A stretch of DNA of 33,363 nt from an uncultured Pelagibacteraceae bacterium (GTDB lineage: Bacteria; Pseudomonadota; Alphaproteobacteria; Pelagibacterales; Pelagibacteraceae): NCBI GenBank assembly GCA_902537845.1, contig CACBDC010000011.1, positions 1-33,363 on the forward strand. Direction: 5' to 3'. Of the stretch, positions 1 through 9,242 are shown in pieces; the stretch's first letter is position 1; each line of letters begins with the position of its first letter. The position numbers and the translations under genes were made by a program. The notes beneath the pieces were generated by a model. It worked only from the letters and a program-made list of their open reading frames with translations. It was not told the DNA's origin and ran no database searches.

Positions 1-1383
1 ATGACCAAAAAAACTGGTCGAAGTGCAGATAACGATCCTGGTTTAGCTTCATTAATGAATGCGAATACACCAGCAGTTTGTGTAGTAGGAAAATCTTGGG
101 ATTTTCATGTAAAAGTTGCTTTAGGAATTCAAAAAGAGGAAAATTTAGAAAACATCAAAGAAACAGCAAAACATTTTGTAAAAAATAAGAAAGAATTTTT
201 GTTTGATGCAGAACATTTTTTTGATGGTTATAAGGCTAATCCAGAATATGCAATTGACTGTTTAAAGCAAGCCTACGATAATGGTGCTAGATGGGTTGTA
301 TTATGTGATACTAATGGTGGCACTCTACCGAATGAAATTAGAGAAATTGTTACAAAAGTTTCAAAAATAATACCTGGAAACAATCTTGGAATTCATGCGC
401 ATAACGACACAGAAAATGCTGTGGCAAATTCTTTAGCTGCAGTTGAAAGTGGCGTGAGGCATATTCAAGGAACTATTAATGGTTTAGGTGAGAGATGTGG
501 CAATGCAAATCTGATGTCAATTATTCCCAACTTATGTTTAAAAAAATCTTTTAGCGATAAGTATGAAATTAACATTAAAAAAAATAAACTTTCTTCATTA
601 ACTGAATGTTCAAGATTGTTAGATGAAATACTAAATAGAAAACCTAATAAAAATATGGCTTATGTTGGTGCCTCAGCCTTTTCTCACAAGGGAGGTCTTC
701 ACGTTTCAGCAGTGAAGAAAGATCCAAAAACTTATGAACATATTGATCCAAAAACAATTGGGAATCATAGAAACATTATTGTTTCAAATCAAGCTGGTCG
801 ATCAAATATTTTATCAAGACTAGAACAATACGGAGTTAAAATTGATTCTAAAGATCCAAAAATCCAAAAAATTTTGGATGAGGTAAAAGATAGAGAATTT
901 AGTGGTTATTCATATGATGGAGCTGACGCTTCATTTGAATTATTAGCTAATAGATTATTAGGTAAAGTTCCTGAATATTTAAAAGTAAAAAGTTATGATG
1001 TGAATGTTTCAAAATTTGACAAAATACAAACAAAAGCAAGCGTAGTTTTCTTGATAGATGGAAAAGAAATTGAGTGTCATGGTGAAGGTAATGGACCTGT
1101 AAATGCATTGGATAATGCGATCAGATCTAATTTTAAAAAAGTAACAAAATACTATAATTTTTTTTCAGATTTAAAGTTACTTGATTATAAAGTTAGAATT
1201 CTGAATACTGGTACTGAGGCAACAACTAGAGTTTTAATTGAAAGCACTGATAAAACAGGTGTGAGTTGGTTTACAGTTGGCGTATCACCAAATATTATTG
1301 AAGCTTCATTTAAAGCATTAATTGATAGCTTGGATTATAAACTTTATAAAGAAAAAGCTCCTGCTAATTTAAATGGGCAGTAA
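1..1383 (+). CDS. cimA: Citramalate synthase, 5'-truncated by window edge
   Basis: Member of the 2-isopropylmalate/homocitrate/citramalate synthase family, closest by eye to the CimA type that condenses pyruvate and acetyl-CoA to citramalate for isoleucine synthesis. The visible 460 residues hold the middle and end of the catalytic barrel, including metal-binding HAHND (132-136), the following NGLGERCGNANL block (160-171) and KGGLHVSAV (230-238), then a LeuA-type dimer/allosteric domain from about residue 310. Family members are about 525-540 residues and begin with a DTTLRDG motif that is absent here, so the ATG at base 1 is internal and some 70-80 residues lie upstream. The 3' end overlaps the next gene by 11 bases. 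A related Claisen-type synthase is the alternative; the extended spacing and C-terminal domain favour CimA. Confidence 0.85.
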   Translation: MTKKTGRSADNDPGLASLMNANTPAVCVVGKSWDFHVKVALGIQKEENLENIKETAKHFVKNKKEFLFDAEHFFDGYKANPEYAIDCLKQAYDNGARWVVLCDTNGGTLPNEIREIVTKVSKIIPGNNLGIHAHNDTENAVANSLAAVESGVRHIQGTINGLGERCGNANLMSIIPNLCLKKSFSDKYEINIKKNKLSSLTECSRLLDEILNRKPNKNMAYVGASAFSHKGGLHVSAVKKDPKTYEHIDPKTIGNHRNIIVSNQAGRSNILSRLEQYGVKIDSKDPKIQKILDEVKDREFSGYSYDGADASFELLANRLLGKVPEYLKVKSYDVNVSKFDKIQTKASVVFLIDGKEIECHGEGNGPVNALDNAIRSNFKKVTKYYNFFSDLKLLDYKVRILNTGTEATTRVLIESTDKTGVSWFTVGVSPNIIEASFKALIDSLDYKLYKEKAPANLNGQ

Positions 1384-2083
1384 ATTTGGTTTCATTCTAG
1401 TAAAACCGCAACTGGGTGAAAACATAGGTGCATGTGCCAGAGCAATGAAAAATTTTGGTTTCTCAAAACTTCACATTGTAGAGCCTAAAATTAATTTTCC
1501 AAATCATAAAGCTAAAGCAACATCCGTAGGAGCTTATGATATTATAAATAAAGCAAGAGTATTTAATAATATTCAAGATGCAATAGAGCCTTTTAATTTG
1601 GTCGTATCTTTAAGTGCAAGACGTAGAGACATAAATAAAAAAAATATTTCACTTAAAGAATTTCAAAAAATAATCAAAAGAAGAAATCTTAACTTGGGTT
1701 TAATGTTTGGTCCTGAAGCATCTGGTTTATCAAATAAAGATTTGTCATTTTCTAATTATATTTTACAAATTCCAACTTCACCTAAATTTAAATCTTTAAA
1801 CTTATCGCATTCTTTGACTGTCATTTGTTACGAGATCTTTAAATCATTTAATGATAAAAAATTTAAGAATAATGAGCTGAATTTGAAAGTTTCATCTAAA
1901 TCAAAAATATCTTCTTTATTAGCTCACTTAGTAAGCCTTTTAGAAAAAAAAGACTTTTTTATCCCTAAAGAGAAAAGACACTCAATGATATTAAATATTA
2001 ATAATTTAATTTATAGATTAGAACCAAACGATAAAGAATTAAGGATTTTAGCTAGTATTATAAGTACATTGAGTAAAAAATAA
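1373..2083 (+). CDS. trmJ: TrmJ-family tRNA/rRNA 2'-O-methyltransferase (SpoU/TrmH superfamily)
   Basis: SPOUT methyltransferase of the TrmJ group (family 1), which methylates the ribose of tRNA nucleotide 32 in characterised members. Visible motifs: motif 1 NIGACARAMKNFGF at 17-30, the SAM-binding knot GPEASGLS at 113-120 and SLNLSHS at 141-147. At 236 residues it has the catalytic domain plus a short lysine-rich helical tail, similar to alphaproteobacterial TrmJ. The ATG lies 11 bases inside the end of the citramalate synthase gene, in another frame, which suggests translational coupling. The exact RNA target cannot be read from sequence, so the symbol is a family-level assignment. Confidence 0.8.
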   Translation: MGSKFGFILVKPQLGENIGACARAMKNFGFSKLHIVEPKINFPNHKAKATSVGAYDIINKARVFNNIQDAIEPFNLVVSLSARRRDINKKNISLKEFQKIIKRRNLNLGLMFGPEASGLSNKDLSFSNYILQIPTSPKFKSLNLSHSLTVICYEIFKSFNDKKFKNNELNLKVSSKSKISSLLAHLVSLLEKKDFFIPKEKRHSMILNINNLIYRLEPNDKELRILASIISTLSKK

Positions 2084-2096
2084 CATTAAAGCTTAA

Positions 2097-2124
2097 TTGA
2101 CAAATCATTAGTAAAGCTTATAAA
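2097..2124 (+). promoter_or_regulatory. Probable sigma70-type promoter of rpsD
   Basis: A perfect -35 hexamer TTGACA (2097-2102), a 16-base spacer, and TATAAA (2119-2124, five of six to consensus) sit in the 57-base gap before rpsD. The expected start point near 2131 would leave a leader of only about 10 bases before the ATG at 2141. This is the best promoter match I found in the window. Transcription is unproven. Confidence 0.6.
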
Positions 2125-2140
2125 AACACAATTATTAAAT

Positions 2141-2758
2141 ATGACAAAAAGACTCAAATCTAAACATAAAGTTGACCGAAGGCTTAAAGCTAACATATGG
2201 GGAAGGCCTAAAAGTCCTTTTAATTCAAGAGCATACCCACCAGGACAACATGGGCAAAATAAAAAAGGCAAACCAACTGATTACGGTATTCAATTACAAG
2301 CTAAACAAAAATTAAAAGCATATTACGGGAATATTAATGAGAGACAATTTAGAAATATTTATAGAAAAGCATTATCTAAAAGAGGAGACACAACTGAAAA
2401 TTTAATAGCACTTTTAGAAAGTAGACTTGATACAGTCATATATAGAGCTAAATTTGCCCCAACCGTTTTTGCTGCAAGACAAATGATTAACCATGGCCAT
2501 ATCAAAGTGAATAAAAAAAGAGTTAATATTGCAAGCTATGTAGTACGCAGCACAGACTTGATAGAAATAAGAGAAAAATCAAAAAAATTAACAGTAATTG
2601 ATGGATCATTACAAAGCAAAGAGAGAGATGTTCCAGAATATATACAATTAGATAACAAAAATAAAACTGCTAAACTAGTAAGAGTTCCTAAGTTTTCAGA
2701 AGTACCATTCCCAGTAATTATGGAACCAAGTTTAGTAATTGAATATTATTCAAGATAA
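2141..2758 (+). CDS. rpsD: Small ribosomal subunit protein uS4
   Basis: Ribosomal protein S4, a primary 16S rRNA-binding assembly protein of the 30S body. The 205-residue length is normal. The N-terminal part carries the [10 protein letters not shown] segment (about 30-39), and the S4 RNA-binding domain (about 93-155) holds [14 protein letters not shown] and the [13 protein letters not shown] stretch. It has the short alphaproteobacterial-style start [10 protein letters not shown] without a zinc-knuckle cysteine cluster. It has its own promoter and is directly followed, in the same reading frame, by the TTG of a methyltransferase gene. Confidence 0.97.
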   Translation: MTKRLKSKHKVDRRLKANIWGRPKSPFNSRAYPPGQHGQNKKGKPTDYGIQLQAKQKLKAYYGNINERQFRNIYRKALSKRGDTTENLIALLESRLDTVIYRAKFAPTVFAARQMINHGHIKVNKKRVNIASYVVRSTDLIEIREKSKKLTVIDGSLQSKERDVPEYIQLDNKNKTAKLVRVPKFSEVPFPVIMEPSLVIEYYSR

Positions 2759-3502
2759 TTGAATTTTTTTAGCCTTTTTAAGAGAAAATTAATTTACAGT
2801 ATCAAAAAGAAAAAATTAATTGATAAAGACAATTTCAAAAGCACAAGTTTAGATGAGTTATTTCACCACTACGGAAGTGATAAAGCAAATCTATTTAAAA
2901 TTTCTGGAAAAAAAGGTCACGGTTATTCAAAGTTTTATGAAAATAAACTTGAAAAGTTCAAGAATAAGAAAATAAATATTCTTGAGATTGGCTCATATTC
3001 AGGAGCATCCGCTGCTGCTTTTGTAAAATATTTTTCAGACGTAAAAGTTTTTTGTTTAGATATAAACATTTCAAATTTTATTTATAAATCCAAAAATATA
3101 GATGTTTATGGTATTGATATTAAAGATGAAATTAGTGTTATAGATACTTTAAAAAAAATATACAATTTAAATCAAATAAATAATTTTGATATTATAATTG
3201 ATGACGGTTCTCATAATTTAAGCGATATTTTGCTAGGAATAAAAATTTTTTTTAAACATTTAAAAAAAGAGGGCATATTTATTATTGAGGATTTTAAACA
3301 TCCAAATTACTATGAATATAATAGAAACATTGATCATATTTTAATTGATGAGATTTTGAAAAATATCAATGAGAAAAAATTTTTTTCATCAGACATAATT
3401 ACAGAGGATTTTCAATCTAGTTTATTTGAATCTGTTGAAAAAATTGAGACATTTAAAGGAAACTTAAGTGACTCAGATATCTGTTTTTTATCAAAAAAAT
3501 GA
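2759..3502 (+). CDS. Class I SAM-dependent methyltransferase (TylF/CmcI-like), accessory
   Basis: Predicted small-molecule or sugar methyltransferase. Family hallmarks: HHYGSDK (36-42), HGYSKFY (54-60), SAM-binding LEIGSYSGAS (75-84), an acidic residue at D101 for the SAM ribose, IIDDGSHN (136-143), which resembles the metal-site DG-H of TylF/CmcI-type enzymes, and IIEDF (165-169). I chose the TTG at 2759 because no ATG or GTG occurs in frame before the HHYGSDK motif and the rpsD stop lies immediately upstream in the same frame. No Shine-Dalgarno or promoter of its own is seen, so it probably rides on the rpsD transcript. It is visibly more A/T-rich than rpsD, consistent with an acquired gene. 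Substrate unknown. It ends one base from the convergent grxD stop. Confidence 0.75.
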   Translation: MNFFSLFKRKLIYSIKKKKLIDKDNFKSTSLDELFHHYGSDKANLFKISGKKGHGYSKFYENKLEKFKNKKINILEIGSYSGASAAAFVKYFSDVKVFCLDINISNFIYKSKNIDVYGIDIKDEISVIDTLKKIYNLNQINNFDIIIDDGSHNLSDILLGIKIFFKHLKKEGIFIIEDFKHPNYYEYNRNIDHILIDEILKNINEKKFFSSDIITEDFQSSLFESVEKIETFKGNLSDSDICFLSKK

Positions 3503-3503
3503 A

Positions 3504-3821
3504 TTATATAATTTTTTTGTCTTCAAAAAGTTTTTTAAGCTCTCCCTTTTCGAACATTTCTTTAACAATATCACATCCACCAATAAATTCTTTACGTACG
3601 TAAAGCTGAGGTATCGTGGGCCAATCACTAAATTCTTTAATACCTTGTCGAAGCTTTTCGTCTTCAAGTACATTAATACCTTTAAAATTTACTTTTAAAT
3701 GCTTAAGTACATTTGATACAGCCATTGAAAAACCGCATTGAGGTGAGTCAGGTGTTCCTTTCATAAACAAACATACTTCATTATCGTTAATTAAATTACT
3801 TATTTTTTCTTTTATCTCCAT
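3504..3821 (-). CDS. grxD: Monothiol glutaredoxin, Grx4/GrxD type
   Basis: CGFS-type monothiol glutaredoxin that carries and transfers [2Fe-2S] clusters, usually together with a BolA partner. Seen: the active site PQCGFS with Cys29, KGTPDSP before it (21-27), WPTIPQLYV (67-75) and GGCDI (81-85) of the glutathione-binding fold. The length of 105 residues is normal. It is the last gene of the nine-gene minus-strand unit, and its ATG overlaps the bolA stop by one base (TAATG arrangement). Confidence 0.95.
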   Translation of the reverse strand: MEIKEKISNLINDNEVCLFMKGTPDSPQCGFSMAVSNVLKHLKVNFKGINVLEDEKLRQGIKEFSDWPTIPQLYVRKEFIGGCDIVKEMFEKGELKKLFEDKKII

Positions 3822-4051
3822 TATTTTCCCTCTGTAGTTATCGATAACGCGTGTAACTCATTTCCCATTTTACCTTTTAAAGATTTGTACACAAGTTTAT
3901 GTTGTTCAATTTTACTTAAATTGTTGAATTTAGAAGACCTGATTGTTGCAGCGTAATGATTATTGTCACCCATTAAATCTTTAATTTCTATTGAAGCATC
4001 TGGAATTGACTCTTTAATAAGTTTTTTTATTTCATTTACAGCTAAAGGCAT
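3821..4051 (-). CDS. BolA/IbaG-family protein
   Basis: Small BolA-fold protein (76 residues) that forms Fe-S-bridged complexes with CGFS glutaredoxins. The family's conserved C-terminal histidine is present in the LHALSI segment (His67), with the preceding KMGNE turn. The length and the DNNHYAAT segment look more like the IbaG/YrbA branch than E. coli BolA, so no firm symbol is given. It lies directly upstream of grxD with a one-base stop/start overlap, and one base overlaps the purL stop, so the two Fe-S partners are made in sequence from one message. Confidence 0.9.
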   Translation of the reverse strand: MPLAVNEIKKLIKESIPDASIEIKDLMGDNNHYAATIRSSKFNNLSKIEQHKLVYKSLKGKMGNELHALSITTEGK

Positions 4052-6231
4052 TAATAATTATTATACCATCGATTATTTATTTTAAATAATTCTTTAGTGC
4101 TAATTTTTAACTCACCCTCAATTTCAAAGTATTCCTCTTGGGTATAACCAATATTTTCAAAGAAAATATCATTATTTTTTAGGATTTTTTCAACTTTTGT
4201 AAAATTATGTGGTTCAATTTCAATGACATATCTCGCCTGGTCCTCTCCAAAAAAGTAATTAATTAAATTAGTTAATTTTTTTGGTTTATTGATTTTTGCA
4301 CCATATAATGAAGATAAAGACATTTCTGAAAGCGTTGTAATTAATCCACCGTTAGATACATCATGGGAAGATAAAACTAGATCTTCATTAATTAACTGAA
4401 GTAAGCTTTCTCCATTATTTTTTTCATTGAGTAAATTTATCTCTGGTGGCATTCCTAAATCTATTGAATAATTTTCTTTTAAAAAACAACTTTGCTCTAA
4501 ATGACCAAATGTTTTTCCAATTAATAATAGAAAGCTATTTTCTTTTTTAAATTTATGATTAAGCGGCTTAGATAATTTATTAATTAAACCTACTCCCCCA
4601 ATAACTGGAGTAGGGTGAATATTTTTTTTATTAGTTCCATTATAGAAAGAAACATTTCCTGAAACCACAGGGTAGTTTAAAAATTTACAAGCTTCTTTAA
4701 TACCCTCTAAACATTCCGCAAATTCACCCATAATTTCTTGATTTTCAGGATTACCAAAGTTTAAACAATTAGTTATTGCTATTGGTTTTGCGCCGACAGC
4801 AATCAAATTTCTCCAATTTTCACATACAATTTGTTTTCCACCTGTTAAAGGAAACGATTTACAATAATTTGCAGATGAGTCCACGGAGATGGCAATAGCT
4901 TTATCTTTGTTATGTATTCTAATTATTGCAGCATCTGAACCTGATTTTTGAGCAGTGTCACACATAACCATTTGATCATATTGATTTGTTATCCAACTTT
5001 TATTTGAATGATTTGGGCTTGATAAAATATTTATTAAAGCATCTTCAATCTTAATTTTCTTTAAATTTTTTAAATCAATTTTATTTTTTTGAGGTTTTTT
5101 TTTAATCCATTTTCTATCATAAATAGGAGCCTTTGACGCTAAAGCCTCAATAGGAATTTCTCCCACAATATTGTTTTTGTATTTTAATGTAAGATTATTT
5201 GTATCAGTGGTTTTGCCTATGACGACAAAATCTAAATCCCATTTGTCGAATATTCTTTTCGCAGCATTTTCCTTACCATCCTCAAGTATAATTAACATTC
5301 TTTCTTGACTCTCAGATAACATCATCTCGTAAGGCGTCATATTCTCTTCTCTACAAGGAACTTTATCAAGATGAAGTTCAATTCCTAAAGATCCTTTCGA
5401 AGCCATTTCTACACTTGATGAAGTCAATCCAGCTGCACCCATATCTTGAATAGAAATAATTGAATTATCTTTCATTAATTCAAGACAGGCCTCCATCAAG
5501 AGTTTTTCTGTAAAAGGGTCTCCTACTTGTACAGTGGGTTTTTTTTCATCTGAATTTTCATCAAATTCAGCAGACGCCATAGATGCTCCATGAATTCCAT
5601 CTCTTCCAGTCTTGGAGCCGACATAAACAACCGATTTGTTGATTCCTTTTGCTTTTGAGTAAAAGATTTTATCTTTTTTAGCATGGCCAACTGCCATAGC
5701 ATTTACTAAAATATTTTCATTATAAGTTTCGTTAAATTTTGTTTCACCGGCAACAGTTGGTATACCAATACAATTTCCATACCCGCCTATTCCTGATACT
5801 ACGCCATTTAGTAAACTTTTAGTTTTAGGATGTTTTGGATCACCAAAATGAATAGAATTTAATAGAGCAATAGGTCTTGCCCCCATTGTAAAAACATCTC
5901 TTAATATTCCTCCAACACCTGTAGCCGCCCCTTGATACGGCTCAATATAAGAAGGGTGATTATGACTTTCAATTTTGAAGATGATTGCATCATCATCACC
6001 AATATCAATTACGCCAGCATTTTCTCCAGGTCCCTGTATTACTCGTTTCCCTTTTGTGAATAATTTTTTTAGATGAATTCTTGAAGATTTGTATGAACAA
6101 TGCTCATTCCACATAGCTGAAAAGACTCCTAACTCCAATAAATTTGGCTCTCTTTTTAATAATTTTTTAATGATTTCAAATTCTTCAGGTTTAAGGCCGT
6201 GCTTTTCAACTATTTCATTAGTAATTTTCAT
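4051..6231 (-). CDS. purL: Phosphoribosylformylglycinamidine synthase subunit PurL
   Basis: Synthase subunit that converts FGAR to FGAM with ATP and with ammonia delivered from PurQ (purine pathway step 4). This is the small form (726 residues) that needs separate PurS and PurQ, both encoded just upstream. Motifs: [13 protein letters not shown] (38-50), ESHNHPS (88-94) and [12 protein letters not shown] (101-112), followed by two AIRS-type halves with GGVGLINK and [10 protein letters not shown] further on. The gene begins one base after the purQ stop; its stop overlaps the bolA start. Confidence 0.97.
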   Translation of the reverse strand: MKITNEIVEKHGLKPEEFEIIKKLLKREPNLLELGVFSAMWNEHCSYKSSRIHLKKLFTKGKRVIQGPGENAGVIDIGDDDAIIFKIESHNHPSYIEPYQGAATGVGGILRDVFTMGARPIALLNSIHFGDPKHPKTKSLLNGVVSGIGGYGNCIGIPTVAGETKFNETYNENILVNAMAVGHAKKDKIFYSKAKGINKSVVYVGSKTGRDGIHGASMASAEFDENSDEKKPTVQVGDPFTEKLLMEACLELMKDNSIISIQDMGAAGLTSSSVEMASKGSLGIELHLDKVPCREENMTPYEMMLSESQERMLIILEDGKENAAKRIFDKWDLDFVVIGKTTDTNNLTLKYKNNIVGEIPIEALASKAPIYDRKWIKKKPQKNKIDLKNLKKIKIEDALINILSSPNHSNKSWITNQYDQMVMCDTAQKSGSDAAIIRIHNKDKAIAISVDSSANYCKSFPLTGGKQIVCENWRNLIAVGAKPIAITNCLNFGNPENQEIMGEFAECLEGIKEACKFLNYPVVSGNVSFYNGTNKKNIHPTPVIGGVGLINKLSKPLNHKFKKENSFLLLIGKTFGHLEQSCFLKENYSIDLGMPPEINLLNEKNNGESLLQLINEDLVLSSHDVSNGGLITTLSEMSLSSLYGAKINKPKKLTNLINYFFGEDQARYVIEIEPHNFTKVEKILKNNDIFFENIGYTQEEYFEIEGELKISTKELFKINNRWYNNY

Positions 6232-6232
6232 T

Positions 6233-6910
6233 TTAATTAATCAAGCTAGAAAATAAATTTAAACCATCTTTGTTAGAAATTACTTCATCAATCATTCTTT
6301 CTGGGTGGGGCATCATTCCTAAAATATTTTTTTTAGAATTGAATATACCAGCTATATTATCTATAGACCCATTAGGATTAGACTCTTCATTAATGTTTCC
6401 TTTTTCATCACAATATTTAAAAGCAATCAGTTCATCTTTTTTTAATTCTTCTAAATGTTTACGATCTGTAAAAAAATTACCTTCATTGTGAGCTATATTA
6501 ATTTTTAGAATTTGATCTTTTTTATATTTATTTGAAAATTTTGTATCATTATTCATGACTCTAATTCGAACATCTTTATTTATAAATTTTAAGTTTTTAT
6601 TTCTTAGCAGAGTTCCTCTCAAAAGACCTGTTTCAGTTAAAATTTGAAATCCATTACAAATTCCTAATATTAAACACCCTGAATTAGCCGCTTTGATAAC
6701 TTCATCAATAATTTTAGATTTTCCAGCGATGGCACCTGACCTCAAATAATCACCATAAGAAAAACCTCCAGGAATTACTATCAAATCAGATTTTGGTAAA
6801 ACCGTTTCTTTATGCCATATCATAGTATTTTTAAATTGCATTTTTTCTAAAGCAACTGCTATATCTCTATCGCAATTAGAGCCAGGAAAAACAATAACAG
6901 ATGATTTCAT
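6233..6910 (-). CDS. purQ: Phosphoribosylformylglycinamidine synthase subunit PurQ (glutaminase)
   Basis: Class I glutamine amidotransferase subunit supplying ammonia to PurL. The nucleophile is Cys85 in [10 protein letters not shown]; the rest of the triad is His202 and Glu204 in [24 protein letters not shown] (45-60) forms the oxyanion/fold signature. The 225-residue length is normal for the free-standing subunit. Its start overlaps the purS stop by one base. Confidence 0.96.
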   Translation of the reverse strand: MKSSVIVFPGSNCDRDIAVALEKMQFKNTMIWHKETVLPKSDLIVIPGGFSYGDYLRSGAIAGKSKIIDEVIKAANSGCLILGICNGFQILTETGLLRGTLLRNKNLKFINKDVRIRVMNNDTKFSNKYKKDQILKINIAHNEGNFFTDRKHLEELKKDELIAFKYCDEKGNINEESNPNGSIDNIAGIFNSKKNILGMMPHPERMIDEVISNKDGLNLFSSLIN

Positions 6911-7149
6911 TAAATTTTATTTATTTTGTAATCTTCAATAATTAGGTTTACCAAAAGTTTTTTACAAATTTCATCAACTTTTTTTTCAGCAGACACTTGA
7001 TCAATTTCATCAACATCTATTTCAAAATGTTTTCCTTGTCTTATACCTTTTAAATTTTTCATACCCATGTTTATCAAAGTATTTTGAACTACTTTTCCCT
7101 GAGGATCTAAAACATCTTTTTTAAGAGTTACTGTTACTGAGAATTTCAA
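6910..7149 (-). CDS. purS: Phosphoribosylformylglycinamidine synthase subunit PurS
   Basis: Small structural subunit (79 residues) bridging PurQ and PurL. It has the family pattern of VTVTLKKDVLDPQGKVVQ (4-21), MGMKNLKGIRQGKHFEI (29-45) and a C-terminal helix ending in CKKLLVNLIIEDY. Its presence fits the small-PurL system. It follows purC after one base and overlaps purQ by one base. Confidence 0.95.
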   Translation of the reverse strand: MKFSVTVTLKKDVLDPQGKVVQNTLINMGMKNLKGIRQGKHFEIDVDEIDQVSAEKKVDEICKKLLVNLIIEDYKINKI

Positions 7150-7150
7150 T

Positions 7151-7942
7151 CTATTTTTTTTTAAATTTAATTGGTATCGTTTTTCCGAAGTTTACTTCAC
7201 TAATATTAGTTTCTTCAGGCATTATACCCAGTCTTCTTGCAACTTCTTGATATCCTTGAATAATATTACCTAAATCTTTTCTGAATCTGTCTTTATCTAA
7301 TTTCTTCTCAGTTTTAGAATCCCAAAGGCGACAAGTGTCAGGACTAATTTCATCTGCAAGTACTATTTCTTTCTCCTCTGTGTCCTTATTCCAAGTTTTT
7401 CCATACTCAATTTTAAAATCAACAAGCTTAATACCTATTCCCCTAAACATACCAACTAACAAATCATTAATTCTAAGTGTCATTTTATCAATCTCGCTAA
7501 TTTCTTTTTCGGTTGCCCAGTTAAAAGAAAAAATATGCTCTTTTGAAATTAGAGGATCATTGAGCTCATCCTTTTTAAAACAATACTCTAAAAGAGGCTT
7601 ATCTAATATTGTTCCTTCAGGTATACCAAGTCTTTTTGTAAGTGAACCAGTTGCTATATTTCTTACAATAAATTCTATTGGAAAAATTTCAGCTTTTTTA
7701 ATTAATTGCTCTCTCATGTTTAATCGTTTTATAAAATGAGTTTTGATTCCACACTGAGAAAGATTTGTTAAAATATACTCAGAAATTCTATTGTTAAGAA
7801 CACCTTTGCCCTCTACACTTGCTTTCTTTAAATTATTAAAAGCAGTAGCATCATCTTTAAAATGCTGTATGACTAAATTCTTATCTTTTGTTTCATAAAG
7901 AATTTTAGCTTTACCTTCGTATAATTTTTTCCCTTTATTCAT
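7151..7942 (-). CDS. purC: SAICAR synthetase
   Basis: Phosphoribosylaminoimidazole-succinocarboxamide synthase, joining aspartate to CAIR with ATP. Visible: the N-terminal KKLYEGKAKILYET (5-18) nucleotide-binding hairpin, IEFIVRNIATGSLTKR (89-104), LVDFKIEYG (173-181) and DEISPDTCRLWD (197-208). At 263 residues it is slightly longer than the E. coli enzyme (237), as is usual in alphaproteobacteria. It sits 4 bases after purB and 1 base before purS. Confidence 0.96.
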   Translation of the reverse strand: MNKGKKLYEGKAKILYETKDKNLVIQHFKDDATAFNNLKKASVEGKGVLNNRISEYILTNLSQCGIKTHFIKRLNMREQLIKKAEIFPIEFIVRNIATGSLTKRLGIPEGTILDKPLLEYCFKKDELNDPLISKEHIFSFNWATEKEISEIDKMTLRINDLLVGMFRGIGIKLVDFKIEYGKTWNKDTEEKEIVLADEISPDTCRLWDSKTEKKLDKDRFRKDLGNIIQGYQEVARRLGIMPEETNISEVNFGKTIPIKFKKK

Positions 7943-7946
7943 TAGA

Positions 7947-9242
7947 TTATTTTTTTAGACTTCTTTTAAAAATTATATTAATTTTTTTTGTATGGTAACT
8001 AAAATCAAATAGCTTTTTAAGTTTATTAACAGGTATTTTATTTGTAATTTTTTTATCAGATACAATATTTCTATAAAAAGATGAGTTATTCTTCCACGCC
8101 TTCATAGCATTATGCTGAACAATTTTATATGCCTGCTCTCTAGTGAAACCAGCTGTGGTTAGTTCTAACAGAACACGTTGTGAAAAAAAAATTCCATTTG
8201 TTATATCTAAATTTTTTTTCATATTTTTAGGATAAATGTTTAAATTTTTCACTATATTGCTAAGTCTATTTAGAGCAAAATCTAAAGCTATTGTGGAGTC
8301 TGGACCAATATTTCTTTCAACAGCTGAATGAGAAATATCTCTTTCATGCCAAAGAGCAACGTTTTCTAGAGCAGGAATTACAAATGATCTTATCAACCTC
8401 GCTAAACCGGTTAAATTTTCACTTAGAATAGGATTTTTTTTATGTGGCATAGCGGAGGAGCCTTTTTGCTTTTTTCCGAAAAATTCCTCTACCTCTAAAA
8501 CTTCAGTTCTTTGAAGATGTCTTATTTCAACAGCAAATCTCTCTATAGAACTGGCAATAATACCTAATGTTGAAAAAAAAAGTGCATGTCTATCTCTCGG
8601 TATAATCTGAGTAGAGATTGGTTCAACTTTTAATTTCAATTTTTTAGCTACATAATTTTCTACCCTAGGATCAACATTTGCAAATGTTCCTACAGCACCT
8701 GAAATAGCGCAGGTAGAAATTTCTTTAATTGAATTTTCTAAACGTTTTTTATTTCTTACAAACTCTTGATAAAAGGTTAACATTTTAAAACCAAAAGTTA
8801 TTGGTTCAGCATGAATACCGTGACTTCTACCAATGCATAGAGTGTACTTATGTTTCAAAGCTTGTTTCTTTATTGATTGAAGAAGAATATTTATATCTTT
8901 AATTAATATCTCTCCAGATTGCCTTAATTGAAGGTTAAAACATGTATCTAAAACATCAGACGAAGTCATTCCTTTGTGCAAATATCTAGCTTCCTTACCA
9001 GCTTTTTCTGTTATTGATGTTAAAAATGCTATTATATCGTGTTTAACTTTATTTTCTATTTGTAAAATTCTTTTTGGATTTATTTTAGCTTTTGATTTAA
9101 TTTTTTTTACAGTACCTTTTGGAATAATCTTAAATTTTTCCATAGCCTCGGCTGCAGCAAGCTCAATATTTAACCAAGTAGAATATCTATTAAAATCTTC
9201 CCAAATATTTTTAATTTCTTTTCTTGAATATCTTTCAATCAT
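7947..9242 (-). CDS. purB: Adenylosuccinate lyase
   Basis: Fumarase/aspartase-superfamily lyase acting twice in purine synthesis (SAICAR to AICAR, adenylosuccinate to AMP). The three conserved regions are visible: GMTSSDVLD (91-99), GRSHGIHAEP (138-147) and the superfamily signature GSSAMPHKKNP (261-271), whose flexible loop carries the catalytic serine. Length 431 is normal. The start codon directly abuts the map stop, with no intergenic base. Confidence 0.96.
   Translation of the reverse strand: MIERYSRKEIKNIWEDFNRYSTWLNIELAAAEAMEKFKIIPKGTVKKIKSKAKINPKRILQIENKVKHDIIAFLTSITEKAGKEARYLHKGMTSSDVLDTCFNLQLRQSGEILIKDINILLQSIKKQALKHKYTLCIGRSHGIHAEPITFGFKMLTFYQEFVRNKKRLENSIKEISTCAISGAVGTFANVDPRVENYVAKKLKLKVEPISTQIIPRDRHALFFSTLGIIASSIERFAVEIRHLQRTEVLEVEEFFGKKQKGSSAMPHKKNPILSENLTGLARLIRSFVIPALENVALWHERDISHSAVERNIGPDSTIALDFALNRLSNIVKNLNIYPKNMKKNLDITNGIFFSQRVLLELTTAGFTREQAYKIVQHNAMKAWKNNSSFYRNIVSDKKITNKIPVNKLKKLFDFSYHTKKINIIFKRSLKK

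Noticed and set aside
1-3. ATG at base 1 as the true start of the citramalate synthase gene
   Set aside because: The protein begins in the middle of the conserved catalytic domain; the DTTLRDG N-terminus of the family is missing, so the gene is cut by the window edge.
3490-3520. Bidirectional terminator between the convergent methyltransferase and grxD genes
   Set aside because: T and A runs are present, but there is no stable G/C-containing stem; such runs are everywhere in this A/T-rich sequence.
3468-3698. 76-codon plus-strand frame across the methyltransferase/grxD junction
   Set aside because: Overlaps the end of the methyltransferase and runs antisense through grxD, which has a clear CGFS active site.
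7335-7739. 134-codon open frame on the plus strand
   Set aside because: Antisense to purC, no motifs or start context.
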